From NCBI RefSeq assembly GCF_011057975.1, contig NZ_CP049109.1, positions 248,001-312,000 of the forward strand: a stretch of DNA of 64,000 bases. The letters run 5' to 3'. Below are positions 42,856-51,298 of this stretch, in pieces. Origin of the DNA: Sphingosinithalassobacter tenebrarum (lineage in GTDB: Bacteria; Pseudomonadota; Alphaproteobacteria; Sphingomonadales; Sphingomonadaceae). Every line of letters begins with the position of its first letter. Positions within the stretch are counted from its first letter, which is position 1. Made by a program: the position numbers and the translations under genes. Below the pieces are notes generated by a model that worked only from the letters and a program-made list of their open reading frames with translations, had not been told where the DNA came from and did not search any database.

Positions 42856-43746
42856 TCAGAGGTAGAGTCCGGCTCCTTCATGATGGTTGATTGAGGGGAT
42901 GGCAACGTGTCTGGGGGCATGCCCCCAGACACGTTGGCCGGCGATCTCGGCGGGGGTCTTGCCGCCCAGTTTCGAGTGTGGCCTGACGTGATTGTAGTCA
43001 TGCCGCCAGGCGTCGAGCACGAACCGGGCGTGGGCCAGCGAGGTGAACAGCGTCTCATTGAGGCATTCGTCGCGCAGGCGCCCGTTGAAGCTCTCGACGA
43101 AGCCGTTCTGCATCGGCTTGCCAGGCGCGATGTAGTGCCATTCGACCCGCCGCTCCTGCGACCAGCGCAGGATGGCCGACGAGGTCAGTTCCGTCCCGTT
43201 GTCGCTGACCACCGTATGCGGCTTGCCGCGCAGTCCGATCAGTCGGGTCAGCTCGCGTGCTACGCGCACGCCTGACAGCGACGTGTCGGCGACCAACGCC
43301 AGACACTCGCGCGTGTAGTCGTCGACCACACACAGGATGCGGAAGCGCCGGCTGCAGGCGAAGCTGTCCGAGACGAAGTCGAGGCTCCATCGCTGGTTCG
43401 GCCCATCCGGCAGCAGTATCGGCGCCCTGGTGCCCAGGGCACGCTTGCGGCCGCCACGGCGACGGACGCGAAGGTTTTCCTCGCGATATATCCGCAGCAG
43501 CTTCTTGTGGTTAGGTTTCATGCCTTCCCGCGCCAGCAGATAGCCCAGGCGGCGATAGCCGAACCGACGACGCTCCGCCGCCAGTTCGCGCAACCGCTGC
43601 CGCAGCGGGCCGTCGTCCGGCCGCAACGATCGATACCGGATCACCCGTCGGCTCACGCCAACCAGCTTGCACGCCCGACGCTCGCTCAGCCCGTAATGCT
43701 CACGGGCATGGGCGACGGCTTCCCGCCTGGCGCCGGGCGTCACCAT
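42856..43746 (-). CDS. IS3-family transposase OrfB (DDE integrase)
   Basis: The 296-residue protein has the rve-type DDE core: [11 protein letters not shown] (first Asp), [11 protein letters not shown] (second Asp) and [18 protein letters not shown] (Glu). The N-terminal HTH region ([15 protein letters not shown]) precedes it. The ATG at 43746 lies inside the A7 slippery run, at the end of orfA, so most product should be an OrfAB fusion made by -1 slippage. All three catalytic residues are present, so the transposase is likely active. Confidence 0.9.
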   Translation of the reverse strand: MVTPGARREAVAHAREHYGLSERRACKLVGVSRRVIRYRSLRPDDGPLRQRLRELAAERRRFGYRRLGYLLAREGMKPNHKKLLRIYREENLRVRRRGGRKRALGTRAPILLPDGPNQRWSLDFVSDSFACSRRFRILCVVDDYTRECLALVADTSLSGVRVARELTRLIGLRGKPHTVVSDNGTELTSSAILRWSQERRVEWHYIAPGKPMQNGFVESFNGRLRDECLNETLFTSLAHARFVLDAWRHDYNHVRPHSKLGGKTPAEIAGQRVWGHAPRHVAIPSINHHEGAGLYL

Positions 43747-44006
43747 TTTTTTGACGCCAGATCCTTCAGCACCACGTTGTCGAGCATCGCCTCGGCCAAC
43801 AGCTTCTTGAGCCTGGCGTTCTCGTCCTCGAGCGCCCGCAGACGGCGCGCCTCGGAAACCTCCAGCCCGCCGAACTTCGACTTCCATTTATAGAACGTGG
43901 CTGAACTGATCCCATGGCGGCGGCACACGTCCGCCGTCGCCATCCCCGCCTCCTGCTCCTTCAAGATCGCGATGATCTGCTCTTCGCTGAACCTGCTGCG
44001 CTTCAT
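43740..44006 (-). CDS. IS3-family OrfA (HTH protein)
   Basis: The 88-residue protein is a helix-turn-helix plus leucine-zipper Orf[43 protein letters not shown], then the zipper ([20 protein letters not shown]) and end LASKKW. The run of seven A residues at 43746-43752 near its end is a -1 frameshift site producing OrfAB. OrfA binds the terminal repeats. Confidence 0.9.
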   Translation of the reverse strand: MKRSRFSEEQIIAILKEQEAGMATADVCRRHGISSATFYKWKSKFGGLEVSEARRLRALEDENARLKKLLAEAMLDNVVLKDLASKKW

Positions 44007-44264
44007 TCCGTCCGACTCCTTCGTGTCGGACTCTACTCAAAATCGGTCACATTTCAGGGGAGCACGTCACGTCCTACGCGGGCGTCGCGCTAACGCCCGA
44101 GACATCTCTCGGAACGCTGCCATGAGTTCTCGCTGCCTGTTGATGGCCTCAAACAGTGGCCCTCCGCTACGGACCTTTCATCCGCCTTTTCTGGTCATGC
44201 CGCCCTTCGCAAAGGTTGAGCTTTCCGACCGCGATTTCGAACGACGAAGTGAAATTTGAGCAGG

Positions 44265-45794
44265 TCACGACTCCATCTCTGAAAGCCGTTCTGCTATTTC
44301 GCTCTCGACCATTAGAGCTGTCTCCTCTTGCACATGTCTGCGCAGCACTTCTCCAATCGTCGCGAGCGTAGTCTCAAGAAGTACGAATTTTCGCGTGTCT
44401 TGGTTTTCCGGGATAGTCTCGATCCGTTCGCGCAATTCTTTGATTTGACTAGTGAGAAGGGAGACACGCTTCTCGTCGGCGCCACGGTTCAGGTTTCGTT
44501 GAAGGGACTTAAGTTGTTTGGAGAGTGTGCGGTCGATTTCCCGCTTCTGCTCCCGCGTTGCGCCCGAAGACAGTTCCGCGACCTTGTCATCGACCGTTGC
44601 AAGCTCACTTTTCACCTTCGCCATGCTGTTCCTGCGTGCAGAGATTTTGCGGATATGCTTCGCGAAATCGGCAAATATCACGCGGAGAGCGTTCTGCACC
44701 TTAGTCCATTGCTCACCTTCCTCAAAACCATCCCGGCGAGCGTTCGGAACGATCAACGTGTCGCCGATGAAAATCTCCCCCACCATCCACCGCGTGAAGC
44801 GTCGGTCAGTAGTCGCGGAGGTTTCACTCAGCAGATTCTCCGCAATTCCCACGCCATCGATTTGGATGTTCTTCATCCTGAACCGGAATCCGGCAACGGC
44901 TTCGTCTTTGATTTCGCCAGGGAAGTCGGTAATGGCGAACCAACCGAACCAAGCCCCGTCAGCGTCGCCGAACGTCTCAACCTCGCGTATTTTCGAGACC
45001 GTCGTGTTCCCGCCCTCGGCCTGGCCGCCAAGCACATCACGGTAGGGCTTGAAGATTTCCGATTTCCGTCGGCCCACTGAAAGTGTGAGACGAACGGTGG
45101 GTACGTTGACACCGAAGCGCGCTGCAGCCTCGAGGATTTCCTCGACGTGCCCGAAATCGGGGGCGTAGTCCACGGGTGCATGCTGCCGGAGGTATTCGGT
45201 CAACCGCTGTTCTTCGACCAGTTCCGATCCGGCATCAGTTAACGACAGCAGTTCGACCTTCGTGTAATGCGCTTCGGCTGGAGCATCCGAGACAGTCGCG
45301 GTAACCGCCTCCTTGATGACGTCCGAGATGTCGCGCGCGCGCGTTCCTGGTCGCATCGATCCGCGAAGGAGGGCACAGTCAAATTCGACGATCGTCTCAA
45401 TGGTTTCGCCGGGCGATGACGTGGTGAACCGTAGCGTCTGACAGTAGGCTATGCCGGCTAACCGACCAATTCCCCGGAAACCTGCATGTAGAACTGGCTT
45501 CTTCGCCGAGTTGCCGAGGGAAAGAAGTGTCTCAATGGCGGAAGCAGAGGCGATACCCGAACCGTCGTCGGTGATCGTTAGGTTCTTCCTTCCGGACGAA
45601 CTTGTCACCGCTATACCAATAGTGCCTTGGGCCGACTGAAGGATCGTCGCCCTACGAGCATCGAGAACGGCATCGAACGAATTCTGAACGTACTCGCGAA
45701 CGCAGTGAAGAGGGTTCTCATACATCCCCGTCGTCAGCGTCTCTAGGAAATACGACCCAACGAGGATTCTTTCGGGAATATCAACCTGTTTCAT
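44265..45794 (-). CDS. GHKL (Hsp90/MutL-type) ATPase, copy B
   Basis: The 509-residue protein is a paralogue of the ATPase at 41228. It has EYVQNSFDAVLDA (Glu34, Asn38, Asp41), TITDDGSGI (Asp76-Gly79) and GFRGIGRLA (105-113), and later NIQIDGVGIAENLLSE, VGEIFIGDTLIVPNARRDGFE. Length and domain order match copy A almost exactly, while the C-terminal part is a longer coiled coil (KRVSLLTSQIKELRERIE). Gene start overlaps the PIN gene end by 14 bases, so it is translated with that gene. Convergent with copy A; the two could form a heterodimer. G+C content is lower than in the ICE core. Confidence 0.8.
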   Translation of the reverse strand: MKQVDIPERILVGSYFLETLTTGMYENPLHCVREYVQNSFDAVLDARRATILQSAQGTIGIAVTSSSGRKNLTITDDGSGIASASAIETLLSLGNSAKKPVLHAGFRGIGRLAGIAYCQTLRFTTSSPGETIETIVEFDCALLRGSMRPGTRARDISDVIKEAVTATVSDAPAEAHYTKVELLSLTDAGSELVEEQRLTEYLRQHAPVDYAPDFGHVEEILEAAARFGVNVPTVRLTLSVGRRKSEIFKPYRDVLGGQAEGGNTTVSKIREVETFGDADGAWFGWFAITDFPGEIKDEAVAGFRFRMKNIQIDGVGIAENLLSETSATTDRRFTRWMVGEIFIGDTLIVPNARRDGFEEGEQWTKVQNALRVIFADFAKHIRKISARRNSMAKVKSELATVDDKVAELSSGATREQKREIDRTLSKQLKSLQRNLNRGADEKRVSLLTSQIKELRERIETIPENQDTRKFVLLETTLATIGEVLRRHVQEETALMVESEIAERLSEMES

Positions 45795-47649
45795 TCGTGT
45801 CCCTTCTGGTGGGGGTTCTAAGGGTCATCCCCGTGCCAGGCCCCCATCTAACGAAACCGAGTCCGCGAGGGATCAACAGTTGCCCCTCGGCTGGGCCAGC
45901 TACAACCAGCGGAAGCGGAACGGCGAACTCGTCGGCCACGCGGGTTCTCAGCTCGTCCAGAGAAAGATGAACCTCGTCGCCCACCTTCACAAGCTGACGT
46001 GACCGCGGGACGTCGCGCTCCAGTAGATCCACCTCGTCATTGACAACAGCCTGAAGCAATCGTGAGACGCCTTCGTCGACCCGCTCGGTGACCAACGATA
46101 TCTCCGCGGCCTCTGCCCCTTCGTCAGGTAGGCGCAAGTACGCTTCGCGTGAGGCCGCAAGACGATTCAGAATATCCTGGAACGGGTCGCCGTAGCCCGG
46201 CCTGCTGAATGCCGAGAAGACGATTTCGGAAAGCGAATGTGAGGAGACCGGCTTGATGGGAGTTCCATCCCTGCCGATGTAGATGCTCGCGAGGACACCG
46301 AGGAGAAGGTACTGTCGTTGGCGTCGTGAGAGTTGTGCCCCCGCGGTCGCGCCGCCTTGTTCCAGCAGCAACGATTCCAGCCGTTCGCGGGCGATCTGCA
46401 CCCTGGCGTTGACTGCTTCTGCCATCGCAGCGCCGATGTGGAGCATCTGCTCACGCGAGGCGCCGCTCATCGGAACTCCATCCCGCGCGAATGCTCTGCG
46501 GATGACCTGCCAATCGGCACTTCGGATCTGACCGATCAGTTTGTCCACCTCGTCATTCTCATCGATCGCGTAGCTAAGATCGCGTCCCGTAAATCGTCGG
46601 TAGTCCTCGGACGATGCGCCGTCGGCCGGTAGTGTCTCTTCCTCGCCTACCAAGGCATGATCGACCGGGGCTCTTGCACCGAGTATCTCAGTCGAGTCCG
46701 GCTCGGGAGGCTTCTGTAGCGCCCGAAGGAGGTTGGACAGGTCCAACCCCAACGGCCCGCCCATCAATCGGGAATATTGATCCAAGGAGATGACGTGCAC
46801 CTCGACAACGCTCGCAACCTTGCGTGCCTCGGCGACGAGCATAGGATGCGGAAGCGTAAGGCTGGAGTTCTCCACGAGATTGCCTTCCGGCCCAGACAGG
46901 TGACGAGGGGCGTAGACCATGTCGCCCTTGTCCACATCGCATGTAACGATGACAAATCTCGTGCGCTGGTTAAGGATCAGATCATCCAGGATCTCCCACC
47001 AGATGATCAGATCCCCATAGCAATTGCGCTTCTTGCCTTTCGCTCGTGAGGCTTCGAGGTCACCACCGGTCCCTTCAGGGCCGGGACCATCACCAGGTCC
47101 TGGGGGTAAGCCATGCGAGAACCGCAGTTCGCCTTCTCGGCCGGCGCGAGCCACGATTGCATCCAGATCGGATGACAGCACGCGCTCGTTGACGAGCGGA
47201 ACCAATAAAGCGGTAGTATGCTCGGCATCGATCCTGTGCGAGGTTAGCCCTGCCGTCGCTCTCCGAAACTCGGCTTCGATCCCCGCTAGATGTTCGAAGA
47301 ACTCGTCGGCCTTGTCTGTCGGTGCTCCGTCATCGTCCACATAACGATGAGCAAGATCCTTGAAGGCACTTAACTTCGTCAGAATCTCGAGACGTGGTTT
47401 CGCAAACGGGTTTCCGCGTGAGGAGGCGCGCGTCCTTGCGAATATCTCCTTTGCCGTCCAAAGGGGAATCCGCACCTTGTCGGCCAACACCTCAAACGTC
47501 AGAAAGAGTTCGTCGCGCGCTTTCGCGCTCAACTCGTAGCATCGCAACAGGACGCTTGTGTCAAAATACACCGGCACATCGTCATCCTGCAGTGCCCTAC
47601 TCAGAGCAGATATCACCTCGTTCCTGTCGGGTGCCGGATCCTGGAACAA
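45781..47649 (-). CDS. PIN-like domain protein (DUF4935/PIN_8 type) with long C-terminal part
   Basis: The 622-residue protein has a PIN-like nuclease domain in its first 300 residues: VYFDTSVLL (Asp30), TAKEIFAR (Glu68), RNCYGDLIIWWEIL (Asp213) and FVIVTCDVDKGD (Asp238). This pattern fits the PIN_8/DUF4935 family, which is common in phage-defence contexts. The 320-residue C-terminal region is not recognised; it includes a helical VNARVQIARERLESLL segment and ends in a small beta-rich region. It overlaps the downstream GHKL gene, arguing for a nuclease/ATPase unit. Nuclease activity and target are inferred, not shown. Confidence 0.7.
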   Translation of the reverse strand: MFQDPAPDRNEVISALSRALQDDDVPVYFDTSVLLRCYELSAKARDELFLTFEVLADKVRIPLWTAKEIFARTRASSRGNPFAKPRLEILTKLSAFKDLAHRYVDDDGAPTDKADEFFEHLAGIEAEFRRATAGLTSHRIDAEHTTALLVPLVNERVLSSDLDAIVARAGREGELRFSHGLPPGPGDGPGPEGTGGDLEASRAKGKKRNCYGDLIIWWEILDDLILNQRTRFVIVTCDVDKGDMVYAPRHLSGPEGNLVENSSLTLPHPMLVAEARKVASVVEVHVISLDQYSRLMGGPLGLDLSNLLRALQKPPEPDSTEILGARAPVDHALVGEEETLPADGASSEDYRRFTGRDLSYAIDENDEVDKLIGQIRSADWQVIRRAFARDGVPMSGASREQMLHIGAAMAEAVNARVQIARERLESLLLEQGGATAGAQLSRRQRQYLLLGVLASIYIGRDGTPIKPVSSHSLSEIVFSAFSRPGYGDPFQDILNRLAASREAYLRLPDEGAEAAEISLVTERVDEGVSRLLQAVVNDEVDLLERDVPRSRQLVKVGDEVHLSLDELRTRVADEFAVPLPLVVAGPAEGQLLIPRGLGFVRWGPGTGMTLRTPTRRDTNETG

Positions 47650-48549
47650 TGCATCCTACCTTTCGATTCCCTTTGAATCGGTACCGGGTCCTTAGACGTT
47701 GGCTTCTGCAGAACCAGGACTAAATCATCGAGGGCACCTGGATAATTGTAAAGTCAGGATCAAGGTGTGAGCGAGGAAAACCGCAACCTAGGGATGAGAC
47801 GTTAACACGTCCTGCAGTCACCCGTACCTGCTGCGCGCGTTCGCCACGTGCACTTAAAACACTGTCTCAGCCACGATGAGTATACTGAGGATCAGCAGAA
47901 CTTTGGCGAGGCCATTTACTGCCGAAGCTGGAGTGATTTCGAAGGGCAGCTTTTGACCAGTGCACCCAAATCCGGACGTTCCGAACCCAATTCGCGACTA
48001 TTATCCGCTAGCGAGTCGTGACCCCGCAGTTCTTCAATCATTGGCCGTGCGTCGACGGCGTCAGTTGCGCCTACGCCGGTCGATTCGAGTCCACCTGCTT
48101 TGGAAACCGCGGCTGCCAGCGAGGGAGTGGAGATCCCCGCCATCGGGGCTTGAACAATGGCAGGGTGAGATTGGCTGATCGATAAGGGACATAGGCGCGC
48201 AGCAACAAGATCTGATTGATAGTCCGCTTATGGACGTCCCAAGGCACTCTGTGAATGGCAGCCTTGTTCGCGGTACTGACCTATGAATTAGCGTGGCTGA
48301 ACATTCGCTTCCTGCATTTCTGATAGAGAGGGAAACTGACTATCCGGTTCAGCAACGTAATCATGTCAGAGCGTTCGGCGCTTTCCTTCTTGGCCGTCAC
48401 TGGCTTGAGATCCAAACTGCATCTAGGATCGCCCGATGATCGCCGGTCACCGACAAGTCACGCGTCGGCTGATTGTTACCGATGAAAGCTCGCACGCCAA
48501 GACCGCTGCCCGAAAAAGCGCTTCGCGACCTACTTGCCCGCTCCGCGGC
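47650..48549. other. 900-bp gene-free stretch with remnant DNA between the two halves of the insertion
   Basis: No intact gene. Mixed composition: A+T-richer near 47.7-47.9 kb, then a fragment of a nitronate monooxygenase-like gene (see 48024-48170), then more non-coding sequence up to the MFS gene end. It probably marks a joint between the lower-G+C island and the catabolic cluster, with decayed genes in between. I saw no transposon ends. Confidence 0.55.
48024..48170 (-). pseudogene. Fragment of a nitronate monooxygenase-like (2-nitropropane dioxygenase) gene
   Basis: On the reverse strand about 49 codons read SHPAIVQAPMAGISTPSLAA, then AVSKAGGLESTGVGATDAVDAR, then MIEELR. This matches the N-terminal FMN-binding start of nitronate monooxygenases (xxPIxQAPMAGxSTPxLAAAVSxAGGLGSxGxG). 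Upstream and downstream of these bases the frame loses similarity, so only this piece of about 150 bases remains. The normal gene is about 1 kb. It shows that deletion or rearrangement has occurred at the joint. Confidence 0.5.
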
Positions 48550-50034
48550 CTACGCGCCGCTTCGGTGCCGAGTGTCCAGTTGGGTGATAATCTGAGCGTG
48601 GCGGCTGCGCGTAAGGTGATAGCGTAGCAGGAAAAGCGGAGCGAGCGCTGCGAAGGCAGCGGGCAGTGGACCGGCGATCAGCCCGAGCCGGGTCAGAATG
48701 TCCGCCGGGATCGGCATGTCGGGCGCTCGTGAAGCGAGATCGCTGGGAAATGAAATGAGATCGAGCGCGACACCCGCTATCAGTCCACCGAGCGCGGCCG
48801 ACGCTTTGTAGGCAAGCGTCAGCCCCGAAAAGAACAGTCCCTCGCGCCGCACGCCGAACAGCCACTCATGCTCGTCGGCGGTATCGGCGAGCATCGACTG
48901 GAACGCGACGCCGCCGATCATGATCGCGGTGCCGACGAGCAGGCCGTTGACAGTCAGCACGATCGCCGCCGCCGTCGGATCGAGGGGGACCGGGCCGTAA
49001 ATCTGCAGCAGCGGGGGCCACATCTGAAACAGTGCGATTGCCAGGAAGGCGGCGATGGCGAGCGTGCGCTTCTCAATATGGCGCAACGCTAAGGCGCTGA
49101 TCGGCGCGCCGAGCAACGGGCCGAAAGTCGAACTCAGCACGACGAGCTGGATCGCGAAGGTATCGAGCCGCCAGAAATAGCGTGCGCCGTGGAGCGCGAG
49201 CGAGCTCCAGGTCGTATAGGCGAGGAAATAGACCAGCACCGTTCCGAACAGCAGCAGGAAGGAGCGGTTGCGCGATAGCTCGACCAGTTCCTGCACGAAA
49301 CCCGCGATGAAGGGCGTATCGCTGGGCGGCGGGGCGTGCAGGCGCGGCAGCGCGCGCATCACTACGCCGATCGCGATCAGACCGGCGACCAGCATCACCG
49401 CGGCGTTCGTCCAGGCGAACGGGACGTAATTGCCGCGGTCGAGCAGCCCGCCATCGCCCGCCATGAAGATGCCGAGCCCGAGCACGACGCCGATCAGCAC
49501 GCCGGCATTCTGAAAGGTGAGGCGAAAGGAGACGACGCTCGCGCGCTCCCGATAATCGTCGGTCACCTCGGCGCCGACCGCGGTGAAGGGCAGCACGAAG
49601 AAAGACAGCGACAGCCGCAGCACGATCAGGCAAGCCGTGACGTAGAAGAACTGGCCTGCGCCCTCGAGTGAAGCGGGGATCGAGAAGAGCATTCCGAACG
49701 CGCCCGCAAATGGCAACACCCCGCCGATCATGAACGGCAATCGCCGCCCGAGCCGCGTGCGCACGCGGTCGCTCGCCAGTCCGATCGCCGGATCGGCGAT
49801 GGCGTCGACGAGCAACGAGATCATCTTAGCGGTGCCCGCCATCGTGCCCGACATGCCGCAAACCGCAGTGAGATAGAACAGCAGGAAGAAGCCGAACCCG
49901 GCGGTGACGATGCCGTCGGCGAGCGAGCCCGCGCCATAGCCCGCCTTGAACCGCAGCGTCAGCGGAACGCTTCGCGCCGCCTGGGCGGCCTGTTCGGCGC
50001 CGAGTCTGGCGATGGCAGGCGTGTCACTTGCCAT
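48550..50034 (-). CDS. GPH-family MFS transporter
   Basis: The 494-residue protein has about 12 hydrophobic segments. The N-terminus and loops fit the glycoside-pentoside-hexuronide:cation symporter group (MFS_2): FKAGYGAGSLADGIVTAGFGFFLLFYLT, then DAIADPAIGLASDRVRTRLGRRLPFMIGGVLPFA. Loop residues RTRLGRR are the typical MFS turn. It is the last gene of a TonB receptor-hydrolase-hydrolase-transporter operon, overlapping the previous stop by 11 bases. Together they suggest uptake across both membranes and hydrolysis of an ester- or amide-type compound; the compound is not identified. Confidence 0.82.
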   Translation of the reverse strand: MASDTPAIARLGAEQAAQAARSVPLTLRFKAGYGAGSLADGIVTAGFGFFLLFYLTAVCGMSGTMAGTAKMISLLVDAIADPAIGLASDRVRTRLGRRLPFMIGGVLPFAGAFGMLFSIPASLEGAGQFFYVTACLIVLRLSLSFFVLPFTAVGAEVTDDYRERASVVSFRLTFQNAGVLIGVVLGLGIFMAGDGGLLDRGNYVPFAWTNAAVMLVAGLIAIGVVMRALPRLHAPPPSDTPFIAGFVQELVELSRNRSFLLLFGTVLVYFLAYTTWSSLALHGARYFWRLDTFAIQLVVLSSTFGPLLGAPISALALRHIEKRTLAIAAFLAIALFQMWPPLLQIYGPVPLDPTAAAIVLTVNGLLVGTAIMIGGVAFQSMLADTADEHEWLFGVRREGLFFSGLTLAYKASAALGGLIAGVALDLISFPSDLASRAPDMPIPADILTRLGLIAGPLPAAFAALAPLFLLRYHLTRSRHAQIITQLDTRHRSGA

Positions 50035-51298
50035 AAAGCGTCTCGATGATGTCGCGCTGGAGCGGCCATTTGTCCGCCGGGAAATAGTTGACCATGGCCG
50101 TCACTCGAATTCCTTTCACCGGATCGATGAAGGCGATGGTGCCCCCGGCGCCGAACCAGCCATAGGTCCCGGCATGGACGCCGCCTGGAACATCGGAAAG
50201 ATAAACCCAGCCGCCCGCGCCATAGCCTTCGGCAACCGCAGTGTCGGGCGTGCCGGTGCCGACCACCCGCACGCCGTCAGGCAGCAGGTTGGACAAGGCG
50301 AGCCGGACAGTTTCAGTACGCAGCACGCGTACGCCGTCAATTTCGCCCCCGTTCGCCAGCATCCTTAGCAGCCGATCATAATCGCGCGCCGAGGAGACGA
50401 GCCCCGACCCGCCGAACGGCATGCGCGGCGGGTGCAGCCAGTCCGACGCCGCGCCGGTATCGATCGGCACGCGGCGTCCGTCGACCCAGGCATAGACAGT
50501 CGAGAAGCGGCCGGTCTCGCTGGTCGGGACCGTCCAATAGGTCGAGGTCATGCCGAGCGGATCGAGCAGCCGCTCCTGGACGAAGCGATCGAACGCCATG
50601 CCCGACGCGACTTCGATGACGCGGCCGAGCACGTCGCTGCTCACCGAATAATGCCAGCTCGTGCCGGGCTCGGCGATCAGCGGCAGGCTGGCGACGCGAT
50701 TGGCGAAGTCGGCAAGGTCGGCGGGCTGGCCGGCCATCGCCGCGGGCGGCACGCGGCCGCCGATCAATCCCAGCCGGTTATAGGCATCCTGCAACGGCCC
50801 CTTGCCGAGAAACGGGTAGATCAGGCCGCCGCTGTGCGTCAGCAGATGGCGGATCGTGACCGGGTGCCTTGCCGGGCGACTGTCGAGCGAGGTTTCGGAA
50901 TCGGTCAGTACGCGCATTTCGGCAAAGGCGGGAATGAAGTCGCTCACCGGCTGATCGAGCCCGATCTTGCCGTCTTCGACTAGTTGCATCACCGCCATCG
51001 CCGTGACCGGCTTGGTCATCGAATAGATGCGCCACAGGCTGTCCGGTCCCGCTTCCGCCGCGCCTTCGTCGTCCGAGATATGCCCGGCGGAATAGAAGTG
51101 CGGCGGCGCATCGCCATGGCCGACCGCGATCACGATTCCCGGTGCCATGTCCTGCGCGACATAGCGGTCGACAAGCGCCTGCAGCCGGGTATCGGCGACA
51201 GGTGCGGACGCCGATGCGACCGTGCTTTGAGGCGCGGTAACGGGTGCACAACCGGCGAGCGCCAGTGCCACCGCAAGCGTCAGGCGGCCCGGCCTCAT
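50024..51298 (-). CDS. Lipoprotein serine hydrolase (class C beta-lactamase-like, family VIII esterase type)
   Basis: The 424-residue protein has a lipoprotein signal peptide (LALALAGC, Cys17), so it is likely tethered in the periplasm or outer membrane. The catalytic SxxK is SMTK (Ser93, Lys96), and a Tyr in WHYSVS (Tyr217) suits the YxS/N position. The HLLTHSGGLIY block is typical of beta-lactamase-related esterases and EstB-type enzymes. It overlaps the neighbouring hydrolase's stop (ATGA) and the transporter start. Two related hydrolases in one operon may act on different ester bonds or different compartments: this one periplasmic, the other cytoplasmic. Confidence 0.82.
   Translation of the reverse strand: MRPGRLTLAVALALAGCAPVTAPQSTVASASAPVADTRLQALVDRYVAQDMAPGIVIAVGHGDAPPHFYSAGHISDDEGAAEAGPDSLWRIYSMTKPVTAMAVMQLVEDGKIGLDQPVSDFIPAFAEMRVLTDSETSLDSRPARHPVTIRHLLTHSGGLIYPFLGKGPLQDAYNRLGLIGGRVPPAAMAGQPADLADFANRVASLPLIAEPGTSWHYSVSSDVLGRVIEVASGMAFDRFVQERLLDPLGMTSTYWTVPTSETGRFSTVYAWVDGRRVPIDTGAASDWLHPPRMPFGGSGLVSSARDYDRLLRMLANGGEIDGVRVLRTETVRLALSNLLPDGVRVVGTGTPDTAVAEGYGAGGWVYLSDVPGGVHAGTYGWFGAGGTIAFIDPVKGIRVTAMVNYFPADKWPLQRDIIETLYGK

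Larger units (their letters stand above)
42830..44069. mobile_element. IS3-family insertion sequence (IS407-like group), intact
   Basis: A 1240-bp element with terminal inverted repeats beginning TGACGTGCTCCCCTGA at both ends (42830 inward; 44069 inward), perfect over 16 bases and then diverging. It is flanked by a 4-bp direct repeat CGTC (42826-42829 and 44070-44073), so it is a recent, simple insertion. It carries the overlapping reading frames orfA and orfB with a slippery A7, as expected for programmed -1 frameshifting. It separates two convergent GHKL ATPase genes but interrupts neither. Confidence 0.92.
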
